DNA from: Bordetella parapertussis | GTDB taxonomy: Bacteria > Pseudomonadota > Gammaproteobacteria > Burkholderiales > Burkholderiaceae_C | Assembly (NCBI GenBank): GCA_945871945.1 | Contig: CAMBXY010000096.1 | Coordinates: forward strand, 1-5,914 | Direction of reading: 5' to 3' | Length of the DNA stretch: 5,914 nucleotides | Shown here: piece by piece, positions 1 through 5,914 of the stretch | Position numbering within the stretch: the first letter of the stretch is position 1 | How the letters are laid out: every line of letters begins with the position of its first letter | The notes under the pieces: generated by a model | Database searches by the model: none | The model's input: the letters and a program-made list of their open reading frames with translations, nothing else | What the model was told of the DNA's origin: nothing | Made by a program: the position numbers and the translations under genes

Positions 1-104
1 AAGCCTTAGGGGACATTCCGGGTTTACGCACCCTGCACCGCCCTGCCAATTTGGAAGACCTGTTTCTCAAACTCACTGGGCGACAGATTCGAGAGGACGG
101 ATGA
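1..104 (+). CDS. nodI: NodI-like ABC transporter ATP-binding protein, C-terminal fragment
   Basis: Only the last 33 codons are present, read in the frame starting at base 3 and ending in TGA at 102-104; the gene begins upstream of the window. The visible tail includes RPANLEDLFLKLTGRQIRED. An 'RPxNLEDxFLxLTGRxLR' ending is characteristic of the NodI/DrrA-type ATPases that pair with ABC-2 permeases. The nucleotide-binding motifs (Walker A, signature, Walker B) lie outside the window and cannot be checked. The stop codon overlaps the start of the NodJ-like gene, as expected for subunits of one exporter. In rhizobia NodI energises export of lipochitooligosaccharide Nod factors. Relatives are widespread in non-nodulating Burkholderiales with unknown substrate, so the symbol denotes family, not a nodulation role. 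Confidence 0.8.
   Translation, partial: ALGDIPGLRTLHRPANLEDLFLKLTGRQIREDG
92..97 (+). promoter_or_regulatory. Ribosome binding site for the NodJ-like permease
   Basis: AGAGGA lies inside the last codons of the NodI-like gene. It is 3 bases before the ATG at 101 and 6 before the ATG at 104, so normal spacing favours the second ATG. Confidence 0.5.
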
Positions 105-871
105 TGCAGTTGCGGTTTTGGCCTGTCTTTTTGCGTAATTTTTTGGTCTGGCGCAAACTCTTTATCCCCAGTCTGATTGCCAATATTGCCGAGCCCTTGA
201 TGTGGTTGGTGGCTTTTGGCTATGGCTTGGGCGCACTGGTGGGCGGTGTGCAGCAAGGCGACGAAAAAGTACCCTATATTTTGTTTTTGGCCAGCGGCTC
301 GGTGTGCATGAGCGCCATGAATGCCGCCACCTTCGAGGCGCTGTATTCGGCTTTTTCTCGCATGCATGTACAAAAGACTTGGGACGGCATCATGAACGCG
401 CCGGTACGCCTTGACGATGTGCTGTTGGCTGAAATGCTGTGGGCCGCCTTCAAAGCCATCTTCACGGCAACCGCCATATTGATCGTGATGCTGGTCTTGG
501 ACATCAGCCACTCTTGGAAACTCCTGATAGCTTGGCCTATTTTGTTGGGCGTGGGCATCACCTTCAGTTGCTTGGCCTTGATCTTTAACGCCTTGGCCAA
601 AGGCTACGACTTCTTCACCTACTACTTCACTTTGTTTTTAACCCCCATGATGTTTTTAAGCGGGGTGTTTTTCCCGCTAGACACCTTGCCTGAGATGGTC
701 AAGTGGGTGGCCTGGTGTTTGCCATTGACCCACGCGGTAGCGCTGGTGCGTCCCTTGTTCATGGACCAGTGGCCCGATCAAGCTTTATTGCATTTGGGTG
801 TGTTGGCACTGTACGCCAGCGTGGCTTGGTGGACAGCGCTTCACCTCACGCGCAAGCGATTCAAACAGTAA
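104..871 (+). CDS. nodJ: NodJ-like ABC-2 type transporter permease
   Basis: Complete integral inner-membrane subunit of an ABC exporter, partner of the ATPase just upstream. Two ATGs lie in tandem at 101 and 104. I chose 104 because AGGA at 94-97 then sits 6 bases away; starting at 101 would give 256 residues rather than 255. In the 256-residue numbering, hydrophobic segments fall near residues 24-45, 58-77, 114-134, 140-165, 170-191 and 228-248, giving six membrane helices, the usual ABC-2 number. The stretch at 181-197 (TPMMFLSGVFFPLDTLP) matches the conserved NodJ/DrrB-type signature before the last helices. An amphipathic basic N-terminus precedes helix 1. Length is close to that of rhizobial NodJ. 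The stop-start overlap with nodI suggests translational coupling. The exported substrate is unknown; nothing here suggests nodulation, and a lipid, polysaccharide or drug-like substrate is equally possible. Confidence 0.9.
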   Translation: MQLRFWPVFLRNFLVWRKLFIPSLIANIAEPLMWLVAFGYGLGALVGGVQQGDEKVPYILFLASGSVCMSAMNAATFEALYSAFSRMHVQKTWDGIMNAPVRLDDVLLAEMLWAAFKAIFTATAILIVMLVLDISHSWKLLIAWPILLGVGITFSCLALIFNALAKGYDFFTYYFTLFLTPMMFLSGVFFPLDTLPEMVKWVAWCLPLTHAVALVRPLFMDQWPDQALLHLGVLALYASVAWWTALHLTRKRFKQ

Positions 872-877
872 GTTGCT

Positions 878-902
878 GGCGGGTTTAATCTGCGTAAACG
901 CC
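878..902. terminator. Possible weak bidirectional terminator between convergent genes
   Basis: An imperfect inverted repeat spans the 13-base gap and the end of the Bug gene: GGCG at 878-881 pairs with CGCC at 899-902, and TTTA at 884-887 with TAAA at 895-898. This leaves a two-base bulge (882-883) and a seven-base loop. Neither strand has a clear T-run after the stem, so it does not meet the usual intrinsic terminator pattern. It is listed because it is the only hairpin I saw where the two units collide; it may be chance. Confidence 0.2.
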
Positions 903-1871
903 TGCGGCCTTGATGATGGGTCCCCACTTGGCTATTTCTGCGGCGACAAATTTTTTATGCTCTACCGGGTCTGTGCGTTTGTCCACAATCATGAGCGCGC
1001 CCAGTGCTTCTTGTTTTTGCACAAAGGCTGCATCGCTGAGCACACTGCGCAAAGCCGCATGCAACTTGTTTTTGGTCTCAGCGGGCAAGCCTTTGGGTGC
1101 ATACACCGCATGCCACACGCTGACCTGAAAGCCTTTCAAGCCCATCTCTTGCAAAGTGGGTAAATCTTTCAAAGCCGCTTGCGTTAAACGTTTGTTGCCC
1201 GTCACCGCATAGGCTTTGATTTTCCGTGCCTCGATGTAGGTCAAGGTGTTGGTGGTTTGGTCGCACAGCAAATCAATTTGCCCGCCCAATAAATCGGTCA
1301 TGGCCATGGACACACCTTTGTATTGAATGGTGGTCATCTCGGTGCGCGTGGCGGCTTGCCACAACAAGCCGCACAAATGCGAAGCTGAACCAATGCCTGC
1401 ATTACCCAAATTGACTTTGTCTTTTTGCACAGCCACCCATGCGCTGAGTTGCTTGTAGTTGTTGGCTTCCAAAGAGGGGCGCGCCACAATCGTCATAGGC
1501 ACTTCATGGATCATGCCCAAATACTCGAAGTCGTTGAGCACATCAAATGTGGGTTTTCTGATGAGGGTCGGCATGGTGGCCATGCCAATATGGTGAATCA
1601 ATAAGGTGTGGCCGTCAGGTGTGGCACGGGCTACTTTTTGGGTGGCGATAGCGCCACCTGCACCCAAAGCGTTTTCCACTACCACTGTGGCACCGCCCAA
1701 GGGCTTACGCAATGCCTCGGCCATGTCTCGCGCCAAGCGATCTGTGGGGCCGCCAGCCGTGAAAGGCACAACAATCGTGATGGCCTTATCTTTAATAGGA
1801 AAACTTTGCGCCCATGCCGAGCCAAGGCCCAAGCAGAGCAGCAGGAAACAACTATTTGTAACTGCGCGCAT
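885..1871 (-). CDS. Bug/TctC-family tripartite tricarboxylate transporter substrate-binding protein
   Basis: Periplasmic solute receptor of the Bug family (TctC-like), which normally delivers carboxylates or related small molecules to a TctA/TctB membrane pair. I chose the ATG at 1871 (328 residues); a TTG two codons upstream at 1877 would give 330. The N-terminus is a signal peptide: basic start, hydrophobic FLLLCLGLG, then a likely signal peptidase I site at AWA|QS. In the 330-residue numbering the Bug motifs are IVVPFTAGGPTDRLAR (35-50), VVVENALGAGG (66-76), GIGSASHL (161-168) and QYKGVSMAMTDLLGGQIDLL (185-204). Length is normal for the family. The gene overlaps the end of the ligase gene by 20 bases and has only a weak Shine-Dalgarno (GGTGA), so coupled translation is likely. 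No tctA or tctB is in view; orphan Bug receptors are abundant in Burkholderiales. The ligand cannot be read from sequence. Confidence 0.93.
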   Translation of the reverse strand: MRAVTNSCFLLLCLGLGSAWAQSFPIKDKAITIVVPFTAGGPTDRLARDMAEALRKPLGGATVVVENALGAGGAIATQKVARATPDGHTLLIHHIGMATMPTLIRKPTFDVLNDFEYLGMIHEVPMTIVARPSLEANNYKQLSAWVAVQKDKVNLGNAGIGSASHLCGLLWQAATRTEMTTIQYKGVSMAMTDLLGGQIDLLCDQTTNTLTYIEARKIKAYAVTGNKRLTQAALKDLPTLQEMGLKGFQVSVWHAVYAPKGLPAETKNKLHAALRSVLSDAAFVQKQEALGALMIVDKRTDPVEHKKFVAAEIAKWGPIIKAAGVYAD

Positions 1872-3099
1872 CAGCAATCACCAAACCATCGTTAGCCAAA
1901 CTGCCTGGGGCGACAAAGACAACCTCGGACCGCAGCTTGGTGACATCGCGCACCGCTTGCGCCAGTGCTGCTTGCAAGCTGTCTGAGGCTTGCGTGGTTT
2001 CGACATGCAAATGCATCTGGTCGTCTGCCATTTCGCCGCTGACCACCAAACGCGCTTTCAGCACTTCAGGGAAGCGCTTGACCACTTGATCGACTTGACC
2101 CGGGTGCACAAACATGCCGCGCACCTTGGTGGTTTGATCGGCGCGCCCCATCCACCCTTTGATGCGCTGGTTGGTGCGCCCCGTGGGGCACATGCCTGGC
2201 AAGACCGCTGTCAAGTCGCCGGTGCCAAAACGAATCAAGGGGTAATCGGGGTTGAGGGTGGTCACCACCAACTCGCCCACCTCGCCCTCGGCCACGGGGT
2301 CGCCGCTGCCCGGGCGCACAATTTCTACTATCACGCCTTCGTCCAACACCAAGCCTTCTCGCGCTGCGGTCTCGAAAGCAATCAAGCCAATGTCTGCGGT
2401 GGCGTAGCACTGGTAAGCCGTCACCCCACGCTGGCCTAACCAGTCACGCAAAGAAGGAGGAAACGCCTCGCCGCTGACCAAGGCTTTGCTTAAAAACGGC
2501 AAGGCGATTTGTGACTCGGCCGCTTTTTCAAGCAAGATTTTTAAAAAACTGGGCGTGCCGCTGTAGCCACTGGGACGCAGTTCCAGCAAGGCTTGCAACT
2601 GCTGTTCGGTTTGACCTGTGCCCGCGGGAAACACGCTGCAACCCAAAGCATGTGCACCGCTTTCCATCATCGAACCGGCTGGCGTGAAGTGGTAGCTAAA
2701 GCAGTTGTGAATCAATTCGCCAGAGCGAAAACCAGCAGCAAACAAAGCACGCGCCATGCGCCAATAGTCTTTGGCCACGCCCTCGGGCTCGTAAATCGGA
2801 CCCGGACTGGCAAACACGCGTGGCATCTGCTTGCCAAAACTCAGCGCAGAAAAACCACCGAACACATCCTTGGCGCGCTGTTCTTGTTGGCGTGCCAACA
2901 ACTCGTATTTGCGAGTGACCGGTAGTTTCGCCAATGCCATGCGACTGTTCACCGATGCGGCATCAACGCCTTGCAAAATTTGCCGCCACGCTGGGGTGTG
3001 GGTTTGTGCCTGTGCGATTTGCAGCGGCAAGGCCTGTAACAAGGCTGCTTCACGCTGAGCGGGGTCGCGCTGTTCGAGGGAGTCGTAGAAATCGGTCAT
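1852..3099 (-). CDS. Divergent phenylacetate-CoA ligase (PaaK)-like AMP-binding protein
   Basis: 415-residue cytoplasmic protein of the adenylate-forming superfamily, closest in pattern to PaaK (about 430-440 residues), which activates aryl acids to acyl-CoA via an acyl-adenylate. Visible landmarks in PaaK order are SGYSGTPSFLKILLE (177-191), SGEAFPP (209-215), QCYATADIGLIAFE (230-243, in place of the YGxSE motif), EGEVGELVVTTL (271-282), IRFGTGDLT (289-297), GRADQTTKVRGMFVHPGQVD (318-337) and a short C-terminal domain. Two features are odd. The Ser/Thr/Gly-rich phosphate loop (SSGTTG in PaaK) is replaced by VFASPGPIYEPEG (95-107). The C-terminal region where PaaK has its catalytic lysine reads SLANDGLVIADARSYK, with lysine only as the last residue. 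The ATG at 3099 follows AAGGGA by 5 bases. Co-transcription after a Liv-type transporter suggests it activates the imported acid, but it may have another chemistry or a binding role. The substrate is unknown. Confidence 0.85.
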   Translation of the reverse strand: MTDFYDSLEQRDPAQREAALLQALPLQIAQAQTHTPAWRQILQGVDAASVNSRMALAKLPVTRKYELLARQQEQRAKDVFGGFSALSFGKQMPRVFASPGPIYEPEGVAKDYWRMARALFAAGFRSGELIHNCFSYHFTPAGSMMESGAHALGCSVFPAGTGQTEQQLQALLELRPSGYSGTPSFLKILLEKAAESQIALPFLSKALVSGEAFPPSLRDWLGQRGVTAYQCYATADIGLIAFETAAREGLVLDEGVIVEIVRPGSGDPVAEGEVGELVVTTLNPDYPLIRFGTGDLTAVLPGMCPTGRTNQRIKGWMGRADQTTKVRGMFVHPGQVDQVVKRFPEVLKARLVVSGEMADDQMHLHVETTQASDSLQAALAQAVRDVTKLRSEVVFVAPGSLANDGLVIADARSYK

Positions 3100-3104
3100 A
3101 TTGA

Positions 3105-3110
3105 TCCCTT
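3105..3110 (-). promoter_or_regulatory. Ribosome binding site for the PaaK-like gene
   Basis: On the minus strand AAGGGA sits 5 bases before the ATG at 3099. Its first A is the last base of the livF stop codon (TAA, 3112-3110), so ribosomes finishing livF terminate on this site. This supports coupled translation and fixes the ligase start. Confidence 0.6.
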
Positions 3111-3919
3111 TAAGCCAACCAACGCTTGCGGCGTTTATAACTTTTTACATCTTTAAAGCTTTTACGCTCGCCACCGCCCATGCCCAAATAAAACTCTTTG
3201 ACATCTTCGTTGTTGGCCAAGTCTTGGGCTGCGCCGTCCATGACGATACGCCCCGACTCCATGATGTAGCCAAAGTCGGCGTAGCGCAAAGCCATGTGGG
3301 TGTTTTGTTCGGCCAGTAAAAAAGTGACGTGTTCTTTTTGGTTCAAGTCTTTAACGATGTTGAACACCTCTTCGACGATTTGCGGTGCCAAGCCCATAGA
3401 AGGTTCATCTAACAACACCATGCTGGGGTTGGCCATCAAAGCGCGGCCAATGGCGCACATTTGCTGCTCACCGCCCGAGGTGTAAGCCGCTTGCGAGCCG
3501 CGGCGGATTTTCAAGCGCGGAAAGTAGTTGTAAACCTTCTCTAGGTTGGCAGCCACCTCGCCTTTGTCGCGGCGCGTGTAGCTGCCGGTGAGCAAGTTTT
3601 CTTCAATCGTGAGGTGGGCGAAACAATGCCGGCCTTCCATCACCTGCACCACGCCACGCTTGACTAAATCTGCAGGCGTGAGGTTTTCAATGCGCTCACC
3701 GCGCAACTCGATGCTGCCTTTGGTGACCTCGCCACGCTCGCCTTGCAACAAGTTAGATATAGCGCGCAAGGTGGTGGTCTTGCCCGCGCCGTTGCCGCCC
3801 AAGAGCGCGACGATGCCGCGCTCGGGCACTTGCAAAGAAACGCCTTTGAGCACCAAGATGACGTGGTTGTAAATGACTTCAATGCCATTCACATTCAAAA
3901 CAATGTTGGGCGAGCTCAT
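3110..3919 (-). CDS. livF: LivF-like branched-chain amino acid (HAAT) family ABC transporter ATP-binding protein
   Basis: Cytoplasmic ATPase subunit of a Liv-type importer, 269 residues. ABC motifs in order: Walker A GGNGAGKTT (41-49), Q-loop glutamine at 92 in VVQVMEGR, signature SGGEQQ (148-153), Walker B MVLLDE (167-172) followed by the D-loop region PSMGLAP (173-179), and LLAEQNTHMAL (201-211), where LivF proteins carry EQN at the switch position. The MEGRHCFAHLTIEENL segment (94-109) is typical of LivF rather than LivG. E. coli LivF is about 237 residues; the surplus is mainly a basic tail at 251-269 ending KSYKRRKRWLA. The start ATG at 3919 has only a weak upstream GGA, 21 bases after the stop of the binding-protein gene, so it may depend on upstream translation. 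The symbol states family; the adjacent ligase suggests a non-amino-acid substrate. All catalytic motifs appear intact. Confidence 0.93.
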   Translation of the reverse strand: MSSPNIVLNVNGIEVIYNHVILVLKGVSLQVPERGIVALLGGNGAGKTTTLRAISNLLQGERGEVTKGSIELRGERIENLTPADLVKRGVVQVMEGRHCFAHLTIEENLLTGSYTRRDKGEVAANLEKVYNYFPRLKIRRGSQAAYTSGGEQQMCAIGRALMANPSMVLLDEPSMGLAPQIVEEVFNIVKDLNQKEHVTFLLAEQNTHMALRYADFGYIMESGRIVMDGAAQDLANNEDVKEFYLGMGGGERKSFKDVKSYKRRKRWLA

Positions 3920-3940
3920 GCGTGTGTCCGGTTCAAACCA

Positions 3941-5263
3941 TCAAGACTGGCAGTCTTGGCCGGTGCGACGGTTGAGTTTTTTCTCGGCGGCGTATTTGTC
4001 GGCCGTGGCTTTCACCAAAGGCTTCAAAATTTGTTCGTCGGCTTGCATCCAATCGGAAGTGAATTCCCATGCTTTGCCATTCCAGGTGTGGATGCGGGTC
4101 CAAGCCGCGCCCATGTGGTCCATGCAGGAAGTGCTGATGGGTCGCATCACGCCTTTGAAGCCCAAGGCGTCCAACTTGGCCTGGGTGAGGTTCAAGTTTT
4201 CCAAACCCCAACGTACTTGCTCACCGGTCATGACCTTGCCTTTGCCAAAACGCTCTTGTGCGGCACGAATACCTTCAATGCCAATCATGGCGCTCATCAC
4301 ACCGCGCAAATACAGCACCTGACCCACTTCTTCTTTGGGGCCAGTGCCTTGGCCTTTGCTGTGGAGTTGGGCCAGCATGGTTTTGACAATATCAGCATTC
4401 GGTTCGGCACCATGTTGAATCGTGACCGCGTTGTAGCCCTTGGCACCGTCGGCCACGTCTTTGACGTCCTGCTCTGCACCGGCCCACCACACGCCATACA
4501 TTTTTTCTCTGGGGTAGCCGGTGGCCTGCGCTTCCTTGATAGCTGTGGAGTTCATCACGCCCCAGCCCCACAACACCACATAGTCGGGACGCGCTTGACG
4601 TACTTGCAACCAAGTGGCTTTTTGCTCCACACCAGGGGCTGTCACAGGCAACAACTGCAACTCAAAGCCGTGGCTGCGTGCGCGCTCTTGCACCAAGGGA
4701 ATAGGTTCTTTGCCAAACGGACTGTCGTGGTAGACCAAACCGATTTTCTTACCCTTGAGCTTGTCCCAACCGCCCTCTTTTTTGGCGATGGCTTGCAAGA
4801 TGGTGTCAGCCGCCACCCAGTAGGTGCCAGCAATCGGAAAGTTCCATTTGAATACCGCACCATCCGCGCTTTCGCTGCGGCCATAGCCCACAGTCAGCAC
4901 CGGAATTTTGTCGACAGGGGCTTTTTCGGTGATGGCGAAAGTGGCACCCGTGGAGAGGGGTTGTACAAAGCTGGGGTTCTTGCTTTTCAGGCGTTCATAA
5001 CACTCCACGCTGCGCGCAGTGTCATAGCCGGTTTCGCATTCTTCGTAAGAAATTTTCACGTTGTTGATGCCACCTTTGACGTTGACCAACTTCAAATAAT
5101 CAACAAAGCCATTGGCCCATGGCGTGCCATTGGGCGCATAGGGGCCAGTGCGGTAAGACAGTACCGGCACAAATTGGTCTTTGGACTGCGCCAGCACCGG
5201 CATGGCTGCTGACAGTGCAAAAGCAGCGAGCAAGGCGGGGAGTAAGCGCTTGTTTGTTTTCAT
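3941..5263 (-). CDS. LivK-like periplasmic ligand-binding protein of a HAAT-type ABC transporter (Peripla_BP_6)
   Basis: Exported receptor that binds the transported solute and docks on the LivHM permease. Tandem ATGs lie at 5266 and 5263; AAGGAG at 5275-5270 is 3 and 6 bases away respectively, so I chose 5263 (440 residues; 441 from 5266). The signal peptide has a KTNKR basic end, hydrophobic LLPALLAAFALSAAMPV and a probable cleavage at VLA|QS. In the 441-residue numbering, fold landmarks include the early GPYAPNGTPWANGFVDYLKLVN (41-62), GATFAITEKAPVDKIPVLTVGYG (107-129), KKIGLVYHDSPFGKE (173-187) and RPDYVVLWGWG (226-236), the order expected for this type I fold. Cysteines at 77, 89, 381 and 438 could form two disulfides in the periplasm. 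It is clearly longer than E. coli LivK (about 370). The pocket cannot be decoded by eye; given the ligase neighbour, an aromatic or other carboxylic acid is a reasonable guess. Confidence 0.92.
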   Translation of the reverse strand: MKTNKRLLPALLAAFALSAAMPVLAQSKDQFVPVLSYRTGPYAPNGTPWANGFVDYLKLVNVKGGINNVKISYEECETGYDTARSVECYERLKSKNPSFVQPLSTGATFAITEKAPVDKIPVLTVGYGRSESADGAVFKWNFPIAGTYWVAADTILQAIAKKEGGWDKLKGKKIGLVYHDSPFGKEPIPLVQERARSHGFELQLLPVTAPGVEQKATWLQVRQARPDYVVLWGWGVMNSTAIKEAQATGYPREKMYGVWWAGAEQDVKDVADGAKGYNAVTIQHGAEPNADIVKTMLAQLHSKGQGTGPKEEVGQVLYLRGVMSAMIGIEGIRAAQERFGKGKVMTGEQVRWGLENLNLTQAKLDALGFKGVMRPISTSCMDHMGAAWTRIHTWNGKAWEFTSDWMQADEQILKPLVKATADKYAAEKKLNRRTGQDCQS

Positions 5264-5269
5264 CATCGT

Positions 5270-5275
5270 CTCCTT
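5270..5275 (-). promoter_or_regulatory. Strong ribosome binding site for the LivK-like gene
   Basis: AAGGAG on the minus strand, the best Shine-Dalgarno in the window. It sits in the 21-base gap after livM. Spacing is 6 bases to the ATG at 5263 and 3 to the ATG at 5266, which favours 5263. A strong site here fits the need for excess periplasmic receptor over permease. Confidence 0.65.
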
Positions 5276-5287
5276 GAGAATTGCAAA

Positions 5288-5914
5288 TCAATATGGGAAA
5301 GGCCAAACACGCATTTTTTGTTTTCCTATCGCCCACAGCTTGGCCAAACCGTGGGGCTCCACAATCAAAAACCACACAATCAAAGCGCCAAAAATCATCA
5401 GTTCGGTGTGCGAAACCACGGTAGTGGATATTTCAACACCAGCCAAACCCGCCAGCATGGGCAAAAACTGGTTTAAGAAGATGGGCAACACAATGATGAA
5501 GGCAGCGCCCAAGAACCCCCCCATGATGGAGCCCAAGCCACCAATGATGACCATGAACAACAATCGGAAAGACTGGTCCACCGAGAAAGCACCCGGCTCC
5601 CAAGAGCCCAAATAAATAAATGCCCACAATGCGCCCGCCACGCCAATGATGAAGGAGCTGACCGCAAACGCCGAGAGTTTGGCGTACATGGGACGAATAC
5701 CAATAACGGCAGCAGCCACATCCATGTCGCGAATCGCCATCCATTCACGGCCTATGGCACCGCGCACCAAATTCTTGGCCAACAAAGCAATGACCACCAA
5801 CAAGGACAAACAAAACAGGTATTTGCTGACATCGCTGTCTAAGGGGAAACCAAATATCTGAAGGTTGGATACCGACACAGAGCCCGAGGGTGTGTCCAAG
5901 GTGAACCATTTCAC
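5288..5914 (-). CDS. livM: LivM-like HAAT-family ABC transporter permease, C-terminal part
   Basis: Inner-membrane permease subunit of the Liv-type importer; the reading frame runs off the window end, so only the last 208 residues are seen. The apparent GTG at 5914 is just the first in-frame codon in view and should not be taken as the start. GREWMAIRDMDVAAAVIGI (55-73 of the visible part) matches the LivM cytoplasmic loop that couples to the ATPases (GRxWxAIRxxExAAxxxGI in the family). Hydrophobic segments lie at about 31-47, 80-101, 115-147 (with GGLGSIMGGFLGAAF at 125-139) and 171-184. The protein ends with a short basic tail, GKQKMRVWPFPY. The next gene starts 21 bases downstream. LivH and LivG are expected further upstream. 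No truncation or frameshift is visible within the window. Confidence 0.92.
   Translation of the reverse strand: MKWFTLDTPSGSVSVSNLQIFGFPLDSDVSKYLFCLSLLVVIALLAKNLVRGAIGREWMAIRDMDVAAAVIGIRPMYAKLSAFAVSSFIIGVAGALWAFIYLGSWEPGAFSVDQSFRLLFMVIIGGLGSIMGGFLGAAFIIVLPIFLNQFLPMLAGLAGVEISTTVVSHTELMIFGALIVWFLIVEPHGLAKLWAIGKQKMRVWPFPY

Noticed and set aside
274..600. 108-codon minus-strand open frame inside the NodJ-like gene
   Set aside because: It is fully antisense to a well-supported membrane protein gene, has no family resemblance and no good ribosome site was evident.
1872..1877. TTG start two codons upstream for the Bug receptor
   Set aside because: The ATG at 1871 gives a normal signal peptide start; the TTG adds only two residues and has no better ribosome site.
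1990..2439. 149-codon plus-strand open frame opposite the PaaK-like gene
   Set aside because: Its His/Ala/Gly-rich translation has no domain; the minus-strand frame contains ordered PaaK motifs, so this is a shadow.
1852..3099. Ligase considered as a pseudogene because of its missing motifs
   Set aside because: The frame is uninterrupted at near-normal length, has a good ribosome site and retains several family motifs in order, which argues for selection on a divergent protein rather than decay.
3743..5212. Long 489-codon plus-strand open frame opposite the LivK-like gene
   Set aside because: It lies entirely antisense to convincing livK and livF coding sequence. Its translation is rich in His, Phe and Gly with no recognisable domain, and it crosses a gene boundary on the other strand. 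It is best explained by codon bias of the true genes.
1..5914. Mobile elements, CRISPR, tRNA/rRNA, riboswitches, long repeats
   Set aside because: Nearly every base belongs to ordinary protein-coding genes with gaps of 21 bases or less, and I saw no repeats, transposase motifs or structured RNA between them.

Overview
The window looks like chromosomal DNA of a betaproteobacterium, most likely Burkholderiales and probably Comamonadaceae (Limnohabitans/Rhodoferax-like). This is an inference from gene content: an orphan Bug-type receptor, a Liv-type ABC transporter next to a PaaK-like ligase, and a NodI/NodJ-like exporter. GC content is moderate by eye. I saw no mobile element, RNA gene, CRISPR array or integration scar.

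Layout: two converging transcription units fill almost every base. On the + strand, bases 1-871 hold the last 33 codons of a NodI-like ABC ATPase and a complete NodJ-like ABC-2 permease, overlapping at their stop and start. On the - strand, read from 5914 down to 885, a compact operon carries livM-like permease (5' end outside the window), a livK-like periplasmic binding protein, a livF-like ATPase, a divergent phenylacetate-CoA-ligase-like protein and a Bug/TctC-like periplasmic receptor. Junctions within this operon are 21, 21 and 10 bases and then a 20-base overlap. The two units meet tail to tail with only 13 bases between stop codons. No stretch above 21 bases is non-coding.

How the genes work together: LivM, LivK and LivF are parts of a high-affinity hydrophobic amino acid-type (HAAT) ABC importer; the missing LivH and LivG probably lie beyond base 5914. 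A co-transcribed adenylate-forming-ligase relative suggests uptake of a carboxylic acid, perhaps aromatic, followed by CoA activation, rather than amino acid uptake. However, the ligase has lost recognisable versions of two motifs normally needed for catalysis, so its activity is uncertain. The Bug receptor at the operon's end has no TctA/TctB partner in view. The NodIJ pair is probably an unrelated exporter.

I found no clear novel system. The most interesting points are the degenerate ligase and the presence of two unrelated classes of periplasmic receptor in one operon.
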